Positions 27,147-35,490 of a stretch of DNA of 64,000 nucleotides are shown piece after piece. Under the pieces are notes generated by a model that had not been told where the DNA came from, searched no databases, and worked only from the letters and a program-made list of their open reading frames with translations. Origin of the DNA: Opitutales bacterium (lineage in GTDB: Bacteria > Verrucomicrobiota > Verrucomicrobiia > Opitutales > UBA953); contig JAFXKI010000007.1 in NCBI GenBank assembly GCA_017531845.1, positions 124,001 to 188,000 on the forward strand, read 5' to 3'. Within the stretch, counting starts at the first letter, position 1, and each line of letters begins with the position of its first letter. Position numbers and translations under genes: made by a program.

Positions 27147-29720
27147 TCAGCCTTTCAGCGTGCCGCGCGTAACGCCGAGCTTGGACTCGAGGCGGAGTCC
27201 GCGCCAGAGCGCGTTCCCGTCGATTTTCCCCGCAAGTAAATCGCGATAGCGTCCGAGAATTTCCGTCATGAGTTCCGGTGTTTCATCGATAAATTCGATG
27301 CGGAAATTGCGCACGCCGCGGGAGCGGATTTCGTCAAAAAACTCCGCGCCCGTTTGCGCACGCGCATTGTAAACCGTGTTGCGGCAACCCGCATCGGCTT
27401 TGACAAGATGTTCCAAGCCCGTGCGGTCGCGCAAACGCACAACATGTTTTTCGCAGGGACGCCCGCAATCGCGAAAATCTTTTCCTTCCGACAAAAACGA
27501 ACAGAAAACACAGTGCTCCATGTGAAACATCGGCATGTGCTGATGGAGTGTAACTTCGATTTTCTCTGGAGCGGGAACGCGCTCAAGCATCGCGCAAAGT
27601 TGCTCCAAATTCATATCATAAGACGCGGTTACACGTTCCAAATTGCGTTCCCGCAAATAATAATCCGCCGTAAGATGATTCGCTACGTTCAGCGAAAAAT
27701 CGCCGCGAACACGCGTTCCCGCGAACGTGTAGAGATGTTCGTGAGCACGCACGAGAAAACCGTCCGCTCCGCATTCGCGCACAACGCGCAAAATGCCGGC
27801 TTCGTCTGCCGCCTGCTTGAAAATGCGCGGCGGCTGCGCCCAAAACTCCGCCTCGGGAACGGCATGTACGCGCTCTGCGGCAATGCGGTAATCGCGCGGA
27901 TTTTCAAACTCCGCGTAAATTGTTTTCGCGCCGAACGCCAGAGCCGCCTCCACCTGCGCCAATTCCCGAACCACAGGAATCAAGCGGGCGGGAAAACATT
28001 CCGGCCTTCCTCGAGGGAGCGTCGAACCATCGGGAACGCCGGACAAATCCGCTGCATTCTCCGTTCCCGCATCGCTCGGCGAAGACAAGACAGGCTTCGT
28101 TTCCGAAATTGTCCACTTCACGGAGTTTTCGCGGGCAGCGTTGAGTTTTTCGACGAGAGCGCGTCGCAACTTGTTGGCGACGCTTGCGGGAACGAGCGGC
28201 GAGCCGGAAATCTCCGATTTCCAGTCGTCTAAAAAATATCCCGTTCCGCCGAGCCGGGCGAACTGCTCGCGTAGCCACGCGTCGCTTGCCGGTTTATTCG
28301 TCGCGGGAACAAGCGCGTCGCCGATTTCCGCCGAAACCGTGTTTCCGCAGGCATCGTCGCATTCCGCGCGGAGCGGTTTTCCGGTTTCGGCGAAAACACG
28401 CATATTGATTTCGCGCGCCCAATGCGGCAGGTCTCCGGCAAAGGTTTCGCGGATGCTTGCCGTGAGCGCGGGATCGGAGGTTTTCCAAAGTTTGTCGCCT
28501 CGGCGCACGCGTTCCCAGCGGATTCCGGCGCGTGCGAAACGCACGAAAACTTCGCCGCTCCCGCGCGCTTTTTCCACGCCGTAAACGTAGCCGCCCTCCT
28601 CTTTTTCTTCCGGTTTTCCCGCGTCGAAAACTACGCCGTCGCCGGATTTCAGCGCTGCTTTCAGGTGCACGAAAACGCCGTCTTTGCCGAAGCCGGAAAC
28701 TTCCCCGAGAAATACGCCGCGCTTTTTTCCGAAACGCGCGTGAACGAGCTCGCGATTATTGATGCCGCGCATCCAGCCCGTGTAAAGCCCGCGTGAAAAC
28801 GCCATCTCCAGCGCGTAGGCGTGGCGTTCCCGCAATTGTTTGGCAAAAGCGGAAAGCGTTTCGGCGGGAACGCCGTCCGTAATCATTTCGTGGATACGAT
28901 CTACGCTGTCGCGGTAAACGCGCGTTACGGAAGCGACGTATTCCGGGGTTTTTAGGCGACCTTCGATTTTGAGCGAACGCACGCCGAGGCGCATCAGCTC
29001 CGGAAGCATCTCCACGCCCGCCAAGTCCCGCGGCGAAAGCAAGTAGCGGCGCGCGCCGAGCGGCACTTTTTCTCCGTCGCAAATCAATTCATACGGCAAG
29101 CGGCACGCCTGCGCGCACTCGCCGCGATTGGCGGAGCGGCCGCCGAGCGCCTCGCTCGTCAGACATTGCCCGGAATACGCCACGCACAATGCGCCGTGCA
29201 CGAACATTTCAAGCGGGAGCGATTCCGCCGGATTCGCGTTCCCGCGCGCGACAATTTGCTCCAACTCGCCGATATTTACTTCGCGGGAAAGCACCGCGAG
29301 CGACGCGCCGAGTTCCCGCGCAAAACGCACGCCCGCAGCGGAGGAAACCGTCATTTGCGTCGACGCGTGAACGGGAAAATCCGGCGAAATTTTGCGAATC
29401 AGGCGCACGATGCCGACATCCTGCACGATCGCCGCGTCCACGCCGGCCGCGATGATTTTGCGAAGTTCTTTTTCCGCTTCTTCGAGCTCGTTTGAAAAAA
29501 TCAGCGTGTTGAAGGTAACGTAGCCGCGCACGCCGCGCCGATGGAGAAATTTCATCAGCTTGGGCAAATCGTCGGCGACAAAATTGTCCGCGCGCACGCG
29601 GGCGTTAAACCGCCCGACGCCGAAATAAATTGCGTCCGCTCCGTTTTCGACGGCGGCTTTCGCGCATTCCCACCCGCCTGCGGGCGCGAGCACTTCGGGC
29701 TTTTTCATTTCAAAATTCAT
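27147..29720 (-). CDS. U32-family peptidase-like protein (RlhA type)
   Basis: The protein is about 857 residues, starting near MNFEMKKPEVLAPAGGWEC. The N-terminal U32 domain has EMFVHGALCVAYSGQCLTSEALGGRSANRGECAQACRLPY, the signature cysteine cluster. A DUF3656-like insertion and a second C-terminal segment with further cysteines (HMEHCVFCSFL, DCGRPCEKHVV) follow. Despite the collagenase label, the characterised U32 relatives RlhA, UbiU and TrhP are RNA- or quinone-hydroxylation proteins, and RlhA makes 5-hydroxycytidine in 23S rRNA. The precise role here is inferred. The frame is open upstream to 29804. Confidence 0.85.
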   Translation of the reverse strand: MNFEMKKPEVLAPAGGWECAKAAVENGADAIYFGVGRFNARVRADNFVADDLPKLMKFLHRRGVRGYVTFNTLIFSNELEEAEKELRKIIAAGVDAAIVQDVGIVRLIRKISPDFPVHASTQMTVSSAAGVRFARELGASLAVLSREVNIGELEQIVARGNANPAESLPLEMFVHGALCVAYSGQCLTSEALGGRSANRGECAQACRLPYELICDGEKVPLGARRYLLSPRDLAGVEMLPELMRLGVRSLKIEGRLKTPEYVASVTRVYRDSVDRIHEMITDGVPAETLSAFAKQLRERHAYALEMAFSRGLYTGWMRGINNRELVHARFGKKRGVFLGEVSGFGKDGVFVHLKAALKSGDGVVFDAGKPEEKEEGGYVYGVEKARGSGEVFVRFARAGIRWERVRRGDKLWKTSDPALTASIRETFAGDLPHWAREINMRVFAETGKPLRAECDDACGNTVSAEIGDALVPATNKPASDAWLREQFARLGGTGYFLDDWKSEISGSPLVPASVANKLRRALVEKLNAARENSVKWTISETKPVLSSPSDAGTENAADLSGVPDGSTLPRGRPECFPARLIPVVRELAQVEAALAFGAKTIYAEFENPRDYRIAAERVHAVPEAEFWAQPPRIFKQAADEAGILRVVRECGADGFLVRAHEHLYTFAGTRVRGDFSLNVANHLTADYYLRERNLERVTASYDMNLEQLCAMLERVPAPEKIEVTLHQHMPMFHMEHCVFCSFLSEGKDFRDCGRPCEKHVVRLRDRTGLEHLVKADAGCRNTVYNARAQTGAEFFDEIRSRGVRNFRIEFIDETPELMTEILGRYRDLLAGKIDGNALWRGLRLESKLGVTRGTLKG

Positions 29721-29938
29721 TGGTTTTACGCTCCTGTGCGCATCGGAACCTAATTCTCCCCAAAAGTCCTCTAAAACGCGAGAACAAAGGCTCAAAAGCA
29801 TCACGCGCGACTAAAGAAGAACATGCGTTAAGTTGCAGGTTCGGGGAACTCTTTTGCCCGACAGGCGTTCCCGCCGTCAACAGCGTTCGCAAGCGTGTTT
29901 TAATATCGGGAATACGACTGTTACGGAAGTATTTTCTG

Positions 29939-29967
29939 TTGACAATGCAAACTCTTACGGTAATTAT
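29939..29967 (+). promoter_or_regulatory. Candidate sigma-70 promoter of the Rrf2 regulator
   Basis: TTGACA (29939-29944) is followed 16 bp later by TAATTA (29961-29966), leaving about a 50-nt leader before the ATG at 30016. The rest of the 295-bp gap (29721-30015) shows no gene. Confidence 0.6.
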
Positions 29968-30015
29968 TCGTGGTGACTACGAAACACACCCTATAACAAG
30001 AACTAAGCTTATCTT

Positions 30016-30444
30016 ATGAAAATATCCACCAGAGGTAGATATGGTCTTCGCATTCTTATAGATCTTGCGAAAAACCAAACAGAAAAACCGCGTATGATTG
30101 GGGAAATTTGCAAATCTCAGTCGCTCTCGCGTAAATACATCGGTCGCCTCATCATTCCTCTGTGCAAAGCCGGTCTTATTGTCTCCAAGCGAGGGGCGCA
30201 CGGCGGTTATTTTCTGAAAGCGGATCCGAAGGACATCACCCTGCTTCAGGTTATTGAAATTATGGAAGGCGCCATTTCATTGGTGCCCTGCATTGCCTGC
30301 CCGCGTCGTTGTAAGCGTGTAAAATCCTGCGCCGCGCATGAAGTTTGGAGCAAAACAAACGAGCAGGTGCGAAACGTGTTTTCCTCCATCACCCTCGACC
30401 AAATCATGAACGTCGAAGGAGACGTTACCGACGGTTGCCTCTAA
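30016..30444 (+). CDS. Rrf2-family transcriptional regulator
   Basis: The protein has 142 residues. The winged helix-turn-helix begins MKISTRGRYGLRILIDLAKN and includes the recognition region SRKYIGRLIIPLCKAGLIVSKRGAHGGY. It has four cysteines in the C-terminal half (C-x2-C-x3-C-x5-C in IACPRRCKRVKSC), so an Fe-S or redox sensing role is likely. Family members include IscR (Fe-S supply) and CymR (cysteine synthesis). It converges on cysK, which makes a cysteine-metabolism role plausible but unproven. Confidence 0.88.
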   Translation: MKISTRGRYGLRILIDLAKNQTEKPRMIGEICKSQSLSRKYIGRLIIPLCKAGLIVSKRGAHGGYFLKADPKDITLLQVIEIMEGAISLVPCIACPRRCKRVKSCAAHEVWSKTNEQVRNVFSSITLDQIMNVEGDVTDGCL

Positions 30445-30460
30445 GATTTTTCGATTCTCG

Positions 30461-30505
30461 AAAAAAAGAGCCGGACACTTTTTTTGGGTGCCCGGCTCTT
30501 TTTTT
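30461..30505. terminator. Bidirectional terminator between the Rrf2 gene and cysK
   Basis: AAAAAAAGAGCCGG (30461-30474) and CCGGCTCTTTTTTT (30492-30505) are perfectly complementary around a loop that includes further pairing (CAC/GTG). The A and T runs allow termination in both directions. Confidence 0.93.
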
Positions 30506-31427
30506 ACTCGCTGTAAAGCCAAGTCGATAAATACCGCGTTCCCGTATCAGGGATAATCGTTACAATCGTCTGCCCCGCATATTCCGGACGCGCCGCCAAA
30601 GAAAGAGCCGCAAAAACGGCAGCACCGGCAGAAATTCCGGAATGAATACCCTCCTCTTTGACGAGGCGGCGCGCGGTAGCTCCGGCATCTTCATCGCTTA
30701 CGCGCAAAACTCCGTCCACAAGATTTGCATCGTAAATCTTCGGTACAAATCCGGCACCGATGCCTTGAATTTTATGCGGACCGGCGTTCCCGCCGGAGAG
30801 TACGGGCGAAGTTTCCGGTTCGACGGCAAAGATTTTTACGGAAGTTTTTTTCGCTTTCAGCGCACGAGCGACTCCCGTGAGCGTGCCGCCGGTGCCGACT
30901 CCGGCAACAACGACATCGACGTTCCCGTCCGTATCCGCCCAAATTTCTTCCCCTGTCGTGCGATAGTGTGTTTCCGAATTTGCCGGATTTTCAAACTGCT
31001 GCGGCACAAACGCGTCCGGATGTTTCTCTTTTAATTCAAGGGCTTTTTCAATTGCGCCGCTCATTCCCCGCGCGCCCTCGGTCAAAACGAGTTCTGCGCC
31101 GAAGCTCGATAAAAATTTTCGCCGTTCCACGCTCATAGTGTCCGGCATTGTCAAAATCAGCCGATAACCTTTCACCGCTGCGACCAGTGCCAGACCGATT
31201 CCTGTGTTCCCGCTGGTAGGCTCAATAATTAAACCGCCCGGAGTCAGTAAGCCCTTCGCCTCGGCAGCTTCAATCATTGCAAATGCGGCACGATCCTTGA
31301 CGGAACCGGAGGGATTGAGAAATTCCAGCTTCGCCAAAACCGTAGCATTCCCGCCCGGGTTCAACGCATTCAAGCGCACCAGCGGAGTTTTCCCGATGAG
31401 TTCAAGTATATTGTTTGCGATTTTCAT
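30504..31427 (-). CDS. cysK: Cysteine synthase (O-acetylserine sulfhydrylase)
   Basis: A 307-residue fold-type II PLP enzyme. The PLP lysine lies in [14 protein letters not shown], the substrate loop is [16 protein letters not shown], and the phosphate loop is [14 protein letters not shown]. It makes cysteine from O-acetylserine and sulfide. The 8-bp duplication TTTTTTAA at 31433-31440 and the viral transposon lie directly upstream: only 13 bp separate the start codon from the element. A TTGACA/TTGATT promoter that probably drove this gene is now about 7.9 kb away at 39316-39344, so expression may depend on the element's end or be reduced. Confidence 0.95.
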   Translation of the reverse strand: MKIANNILELIGKTPLVRLNALNPGGNATVLAKLEFLNPSGSVKDRAAFAMIEAAEAKGLLTPGGLIIEPTSGNTGIGLALVAAVKGYRLILTMPDTMSVERRKFLSSFGAELVLTEGARGMSGAIEKALELKEKHPDAFVPQQFENPANSETHYRTTGEEIWADTDGNVDVVVAGVGTGGTLTGVARALKAKKTSVKIFAVEPETSPVLSGGNAGPHKIQGIGAGFVPKIYDANLVDGVLRVSDEDAGATARRLVKEEGIHSGISAGAAVFAALSLAARPEYAGQTIVTIIPDTGTRYLSTWLYSE

Positions 31428-31432
31428 GGTGT

Positions 31433-31440
31433 TTTTTTAA
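31433..31440. repeat. Left target-site duplication TTTTTTAA
   Basis: The 8 bases immediately left of the element are identical to the 8 bases immediately right of it (39308-39315). Eight bp is the size made by IS1595-family transposases. Confidence 0.93.
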
Positions 31441-31471
31441 CGGGCTGTCATAGATAAAGAGAAGTAAGGGG
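31441..31471 (+). repeat. Left terminal inverted repeat of the element
   Basis: It begins CGGGCTGTCATAGATAAAGA and ends near AAGGGG. The right end read inward begins GAGCCTGTCATAGATAAGGG and also reaches AAGGGG. There are thirteen identical core bases (CTGTCATAGATAA), then a purine-rich similar stretch. Confidence 0.92.
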
Positions 31472-31521
31472 AGAGATACCCTGCGGGAATAAACTGTGAA
31501 CAGATTGTGAACGGTTGTCAA

Positions 31522-31552
31522 TAGCACGGTTCTTGCATGGAAAACCGTGCTA
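31522..31552 (+). promoter_or_regulatory. Hairpin over the transposase start region
   Basis: A perfect 10-bp stem TAGCACGGTT (31522-31531)/AACCGTGCTA (31543-31552) has the ATG at 31537 in its loop and ends on the ATG at 31552. In mRNA entering from outside it would mask initiation. It could also be an operator. Confidence 0.75.
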
Positions 31553-32295
31553 TGAAGAAAAAAATGAGACAATCACTAATTCGACGTTGCCGGGTAAGCG
31601 TCGCAAAGCAAAGAGTTTTGTTTGCGCTGTTTTGCGCGGGAGCAACCGCGCGGGCGAGCGCGCGCGCGGCGGGCGTGAACCGGAATACAGCGGCAAGAAT
31701 CTTTCGGGTTTTCCGCCTCTTGATTGCGCTTTCCCGGCTTTCTCTTGCGCCGTTTTCCGGGCGCGTCGAAATAGATGAATGTTATTTGCGCGGCGGGAAC
31801 GGCGGGCGTAAGGTTGCCCGACAAGGGCGTTGCAACGCGGGAAAGTTTGTCGTTGTCGGTGCGGCGCAACGTTGCCCGGAAACGGGAACGCGTCGGCTCA
31901 AAACGGCGGTCATTCCGCAAGCGAACCGGGAAACCTTGCACGCGTTCGCGCGGAAACACGTCGCGCCCGGAAGCGAAATCAACACGGACCAATTCAAGGC
32001 GTATAAACTCAACAAATGCGGATACGTCCACAAGCGCGTCAATCACAGCCTTGTTTTTAAGGATTTCCGAAACGGAGCTTGCACGAATACAATTGAAAGC
32101 GCATGGAGCGTTTTGCGGCGGCATTTAGGGCGTTTTTGCGGCGGTTATCGCCACAATTTACACCTGTTTCTTGCTGAAATAGAAATGCGCTTTGAATGCG
32201 GCGTGAAAGCCTTTGAAAAGCGGCTTAAGAAATTACTAAGAAAGCCTTGCCCGAAGCTATGTTTAAAGACAAGATTTCGCGTTTATGGACAATAA
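31537..32295 (+). CDS. IS1595-family (ISXO2-like) DDE transposase
   Basis: The protein has 252 residues. The DDE-like core shows VEIDECYLRGGNGGRK (first Asp, about residue 76), EINTDQFKAYK (second Asp, about 150) and the distal NTIESAWSVLRRHLG motif, characteristic of ISXO2/IS1016/Merlin-type enzymes. An N-terminal helix-turn-helix-like segment (ARASARAAGVNRNTAARIFRVF) probably recognises the ends. It should catalyse integration of the element with 8-bp target duplications. All visible catalytic positions are present, so it may be active. A second start at 31552 lies at the foot of a hairpin. No separate IS ends surround it, so it belongs to the whole element. Confidence 0.92.
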   Translation: MENRAMKKKMRQSLIRRCRVSVAKQRVLFALFCAGATARASARAAGVNRNTAARIFRVFRLLIALSRLSLAPFSGRVEIDECYLRGGNGGRKVARQGRCNAGKFVVVGAAQRCPETGTRRLKTAVIPQANRETLHAFARKHVAPGSEINTDQFKAYKLNKCGYVHKRVNHSLVFKDFRNGACTNTIESAWSVLRRHLGRFCGGYRHNLHLFLAEIEMRFECGVKAFEKRLKKLLRKPCPKLCLKTRFRVYGQ

Positions 32296-32485
32296 CGAAG
32301 AAAAGAAACTCTTGGCGGATATTTCCGAAATCAAAGAAACCTTGCGTCTCGTGTTTGACAGCGCAAAAAAACAAGAGGCGTTTACAAAGAAAAATTGGCG
32401 TTGGTGTTGGATTATCTCTGCATCAACGGCTACTTTTTTTGCCTTAGTTTACGCCTTTTTTATGGGTATGGTCGCGGCGAATTAG
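32285..32485 (+). CDS. Small single-TM protein overlapping the transposase end
   Basis: The protein has 66 residues. A charged helical N-terminal half (MDNNEEKKLLADISEIKETL) precedes one membrane segment (WCWIISASTATFFALVYAFF). Its start overlaps the transposase stop by 11 bp, suggesting translational coupling. It is the only other plus-strand gene in the element and converges with the structural operon only 3 bp away. The function is unknown; a membrane partner of the transposase or a virion/lysis protein are both conceivable. Confidence 0.7.
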   Translation: MDNNEEKKLLADISEIKETLRLVFDSAKKQEAFTKKNWRWCWIISASTATFFALVYAFFMGMVAAN

Positions 32486-32488
32486 CCT

Positions 32489-32719
32489 TTACGTTGCAAC
32501 GTATTTGAAGCCGATGAAAGACGCGCCGACGGCGGCGGCGAGGATTGCAAGAGACTGAATCCGGCACGACGGGTTCGCGGCGTGTGCGGCTTCGAGTTCA
32601 GCAAGGTTTTTCGTATTTTCGGCGTTGGCTTCCGCCTCCCGTGCGCTGAAATACGAATACGCGGAAACACCGCCCGCTACGATTGCGGGAACGGCAAGAG
32701 CGACAAGAGGAAAAGCCAT
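32489..32719 (-). CDS. Small two-TM membrane protein, last gene of structural operon
   Basis: The protein has 76 residues with an N-terminal hydrophobic segment (FPLVALAVPAIVAGGVSAY), an alanine/glutamate-rich helix (AREAEANAENTKNLAELEAAH) and a C-terminal membrane segment (LAILAAAVGASFIGFKY). It is unrecognised. It is the distal gene of the element's minus-strand operon, 12 bp after the gene at 32732. Short two-TM proteins are typical of the internal membrane of tailless phages, but no specific homologue can be named. Confidence 0.7.
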   Translation of the reverse strand: MAFPLVALAVPAIVAGGVSAYSYFSAREAEANAENTKNLAELEAAHAANPSCRIQSLAILAAAVGASFIGFKYVAT

Positions 32720-32731
32720 TTCTGCGCCTCC

Positions 32732-33040
32732 TTAGTTTTTCGTGTAAAGGTATCCCGCCACCGCGCCGACGGCGAAAGGCAGGAGCGCGCGCGTCCATTT
32801 TCCGCCGCAACGTGCGCCCGCCGAAAGCGCGGCGAGAATGCCGGTAATTGCGGCGGCGGCTTGCAGGCTTGCCAAAGTTTTTTCGCGGCGGGAAACTCCG
32901 TCTTTTGCGCCGTTAAATTCAGAAACGAGGCGGATTTCTTCCAAGTTGTCCGCCGGGTCAACGGCGAGGACAACGGCGAAGCCCGCCGCCGCGCCGAGTG
33001 CGTAAGGCGCGAAAGTCTGAACTGTTTTCGCTACGCTCAT
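32732..33040 (-). CDS. Multi-TM membrane protein of the element
   Basis: The protein has 102 residues with three hydrophobic segments (YALGAAAGFAVVLAV, AAAAITGILAALSAG and ALLPFAVGAVAGYLY) and a polar loop between the first two. Its ATG overlaps the stop of the upstream 35-residue basic peptide (ATGA), and a GGAG site lies within that peptide's coding region. The function is unknown; it is probably a virion membrane or assembly protein. Confidence 0.72.
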   Translation of the reverse strand: MSVAKTVQTFAPYALGAAAGFAVVLAVDPADNLEEIRLVSEFNGAKDGVSRREKTLASLQAAAAITGILAALSAGARCGGKWTRALLPFAVGAVAGYLYTKN

Positions 33041-33144
33041 TTTTTCGCCCTCCGGATCTTGCGCGCGCGTGCGCGAGGCGAGCGACGGGAACGCGTGGTT
33101 TTTGCGGTTTTGCGTTTCGTTTTTGAAGATTTTCGTTTTTTCAT
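33037..33144 (-). CDS. 35-residue protamine-like basic peptide
   Basis: I translated this by hand from the complement. The peptide starts MKKRKSSKTKRKTAKTTRSR, continues RSPRARARKIRRAKK and then stops. Twenty of 35 residues are Lys or Arg, and acidic residues are absent. The start lies 6 bp after the BACON gene stop and the stop overlaps the next ATG (ATGA), so the frame is locked into the operon. Highly basic short peptides condense DNA in some membrane-containing and eukaryotic DJR viruses (adenovirus mu and pVII are examples). A genome-packaging or DNA-binding role is inferred. Confidence 0.72.
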   Translation of the reverse strand: MKKRKSSKTKRKTAKTTRSRRSPRARARKIRRAKK

Positions 33145-33150
33145 AATGGA

Positions 33151-34140
33151 TTAAGGGTTTTGCGTGATAATGTAATGAAGAGTTGCGCCTTTTGCGTTGC
33201 GGAAAATGACAGTTCCCACGCGCCCTCCGTTTCCGCTTGCGCCGCTTGGTGCTGTGTTGCCGTCCGTTCCCGAGCCTGTTCCCGTGCTTCCGTCCGTGCT
33301 TCCGCTTCCTGTGTCCGAGCCGCTTTCTCCGGCGGCTTCCTGATTTACGACAACGGAAACGGATTCGCGCGTCGGGGATTCAGGCGCATTTGCGTAAACC
33401 GTAAGCGTTGCCGTGCGAGCGTTGCCCGTGTTTGCGGCGGCGCGTATTGCCTTGTTGGAATACGTCGCCCAATCTGTGCCGGAATCTACGAGAATTTCGA
33501 CGTTATCCGGCGAAACGGAAAGAGTTCGCGCGCCGCCGCCGTTCCCTACGTTCCAAACCGTAGGAACGACTTTAAAGGCTTCCCCGGCTTGCTCTACATT
33601 CACGGTCGCCGTTTCGGTCGTTCCGTCCGTCATTGTCGCCGTAATTGTGACGTATCCGGCGCGACGAATTGACGAATTTTCCGAAACGGAAATCCCGCTT
33701 GCCGTGTCGCTTAGGCTTTCGGAAATCCAAGAGCCGGAAAGCGTCGCGGAAAAAGATTCAAAACTACCGGAAACGGAAACGCCCTGCGTTCCGCCCGCCT
33801 TGTCAAAATTCAAGGTAGTAGGAGCGACGGAAAGAGGAATAATCACGGATTCAAAGCCGCTTGCCGTGATGTTTCCCGGACCGGTTGCGTTATATGCCGA
33901 ATATTGAAAGACAAACGTTCCCGTTGCCGTTGCGGTTGCGGAAACGACGGGAACGCCGATTATTTCTCCGGCATCGTTTGTTTCGTTTGCGTCTGCGCGC
34001 AAATTGATTCCGCAATCTGTGCAAGTAAGCATTCCCGCGCAATCGACGGAAAGCGTAATTTCGTCGCCCGCGTTGACCTTTGCGCGAAACGTTCCGGAAA
34101 CGGTTTCGCCTTGCGGAATCGTCTGTGAAAATTCAGCCAT
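33151..34140 (-). CDS. BACON-repeat, Ser/Gly/Thr-rich putative virion surface protein
   Basis: A protein of about 329 residues starting MAEFSQTIPQGETVSGTF. After an N-terminal beta domain come two BACON-like domains: APTTLNFDKAGGTQGVSVSG...TATVNVEQAG and VVPTVWNVGNGGGARTLSV...VSVVVNQEA. A low-complexity GSDTGSGSTDGSTGTGSGTD linker and a short C-terminal strand-rich tip follow. BACON domains occur in carbohydrate-binding and mucin-associated proteins and in phage tail proteins. The ATG overlaps the upstream stop (TAATG). A 17-residue upstream extension (to 34191) is unlikely. The role is probably host-glycan attachment. Confidence 0.75.
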   Translation of the reverse strand: MAEFSQTIPQGETVSGTFRAKVNAGDEITLSVDCAGMLTCTDCGINLRADANETNDAGEIIGVPVVSATATATGTFVFQYSAYNATGPGNITASGFESVIIPLSVAPTTLNFDKAGGTQGVSVSGSFESFSATLSGSWISESLSDTASGISVSENSSIRRAGYVTITATMTDGTTETATVNVEQAGEAFKVVPTVWNVGNGGGARTLSVSPDNVEILVDSGTDWATYSNKAIRAAANTGNARTATLTVYANAPESPTRESVSVVVNQEAAGESGSDTGSGSTDGSTGTGSGTDGNTAPSGASGNGGRVGTVIFRNAKGATLHYIITQNP

Positions 34141-35126
34141 TAGGAAAGAGCCTCCACTTGAATTTCTCCGGCTGAATCGGCGGTGAGCCAATCCGTATTT
34201 GTTTCAACTGAAATTTCCCCGTTCATTTCGTCCCCGGCAAGAGGCACGGAAAGCGTTTGCGCGCCTGCGCCTACTGTTTCAGACAAGACCATAGCCGCGC
34301 CCGTTGTCATGCTCGCAAGGGCGTTTTCGAGTTCTTGAATCCGTGTCGCCATTGCTTCAAATTGTGCTTTTGCAATTGCGGGAGTAAGTGCAACATTTCC
34401 CCGCGAATCGTCCAAACTGTTGGCGAGCTTTACAACGCCGCCGTTTGACGTTGTCGCAAAGCGAACGCCCGCGCTGCCGTTTGCGCACATTCCGACTAAT
34501 CCGGCATCGTTCGGAACGCGCACAGATGTTCCGAGTTTAAATACGCCGTATTGCCCGGTTGTCGCGACAGGGACGCGCATTTGTCCGTCAGAGTTGCGCA
34601 AGACGGGCGCGTTGTCATTCGTCGCTACGGTTTCTGCGGCGTATTTAACAAGCCCGTAAGTCGTTGACGTTGCCGGACCTATTGCGTTGAGCTGTTCAAT
34701 CAGGCTTTCGATTTCTTCCCGATTTTGCTGAATCTTTTCCCGCAAAATTGCGATTGCTCCCGCCGTTCCCGCGTCGCCTTTGCGACATTCGAGCATATAA
34801 CCGACTTGAAGAACGACGAAAACGCGCTCGTTCCCGACGCTTTCAAGCGTGATTTCATTGAACGGCGTTCCGTAATACTTGAACTCAACGCTTGTTCCCG
34901 TTTCGGACAAAAACGGCGCGCTGTGTCCGAGCGTAATCCGGCAAGCCGCCGGAAGCTGGTAGCCCTCCGCGTCCACGGCGTAGCATTGCGAGACGTAAAC
35001 GCTCGTCCCTACGATTTTGAGCGTTTGAGGCGCGCCCGGTTCAAGCGTAAACTCACGAGTTGAAATTGACGGCGTAGGTTGAACCGTTCCGAGGTTTTGA
35101 CGGTTTGAAAATGTTGGAATACTCAT
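34140..35126 (-). CDS. Fibre/spike-like protein
   Basis: The protein has 328 residues. The N-terminal ~110 residues look like a compact beta domain (FTLEPGAPQTLKIVGTSVYV). A short collagen-like break (CRKGDAGTAGAIA) and a coiled coil (ILREKIQQNREEIESLIEQL) come next. The C-terminal half has tail-fibre-type repeats (TTYGLVKYAAE, GQYGVFKLGTSVRV, GGVVKLANS) and ends in another beta segment resembling the BACON domains of the next gene. This domain order fits a trimeric receptor-binding spike anchored at a capsid vertex. It overlaps genes on both sides by 1-4 bases. Confidence 0.75.
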   Translation of the reverse strand: MSIPTFSNRQNLGTVQPTPSISTREFTLEPGAPQTLKIVGTSVYVSQCYAVDAEGYQLPAACRITLGHSAPFLSETGTSVEFKYYGTPFNEITLESVGNERVFVVLQVGYMLECRKGDAGTAGAIAILREKIQQNREEIESLIEQLNAIGPATSTTYGLVKYAAETVATNDNAPVLRNSDGQMRVPVATTGQYGVFKLGTSVRVPNDAGLVGMCANGSAGVRFATTSNGGVVKLANSLDDSRGNVALTPAIAKAQFEAMATRIQELENALASMTTGAAMVLSETVGAGAQTLSVPLAGDEMNGEISVETNTDWLTADSAGEIQVEALS

Positions 35127-35287
35127 TTATCTTTTTCCTTTTTCAAATTTTTATACGTTGCTACTGCCATATAAATTGCGGTCGCAAATCCCGCCGCCGC
35201 GCTCGCCAAATCCGGCAAAGACAACGAGGCGAACGTTCCCGCAACGCCGAGGAAAACGCGGTTGCAAATTTGTTCAAAATTATGCAT
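35123..35287 (-). CDS. 54-residue membrane protein, hidden small gene
   Basis: I translated this by hand. It starts MHNFEQICNRVFLGVAGTFA, has a hydrophobic stretch continuing to DLASAAAGFATAIYMAVATY, and ends KNLKKEKDK. The start lies inside the end of the 62-residue gene upstream, and the stop overlaps the spike ATG (ATGA). Both overlaps support real translation. One or two membrane segments with a basic tail suggest a holin-like or virion membrane protein; this is not established. Confidence 0.7.
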   Translation of the reverse strand: MHNFEQICNRVFLGVAGTFASLSLPDLASAAAGFATAIYMAVATYKNLKKEKDK

Positions 35288-35468
35288 TCGATTCCGGCGC
35301 GTCTTTCTTCTTTTTCGTCAGCTTATGCCAACCGAAAACCGCGACGATTGCCGAGCCAACGCCCGAAACGACGCAATTCCACGGGAACGGCAAAAAGCCC
35401 GCAAGCGTTTCAATAAAATTTTGTGCTGTGTTTGCCGCGTCTGCGGTCAAAAGAATAAGCGTATCCAT
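35280..35468 (-). CDS. 62-residue holin-like membrane protein
   Basis: It starts MDTLILLTADAANTAQNFIE, has a hydrophobic core FLPFPWNCVVSGVGSAIVAVFGW, and ends in a lysine-rich tail (HKLTKKKKDAPESNA). One or two TM segments plus a charged C terminus is the layout of small phage holins. No endolysin could be identified next to it, so the holin label is tentative. Confidence 0.65.
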   Translation of the reverse strand: MDTLILLTADAANTAQNFIETLAGFLPFPWNCVVSGVGSAIVAVFGWHKLTKKKKDAPESNA

Positions 35469-35490
35469 AATTTATTTACTTTTTTTTGTG

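Noticed and set aside
31537-32485. A stand-alone insertion sequence
   Set aside because: No terminal repeat is found just after the transposase; the only matching end and target duplication are at 39307, so the enzyme belongs to the large element.
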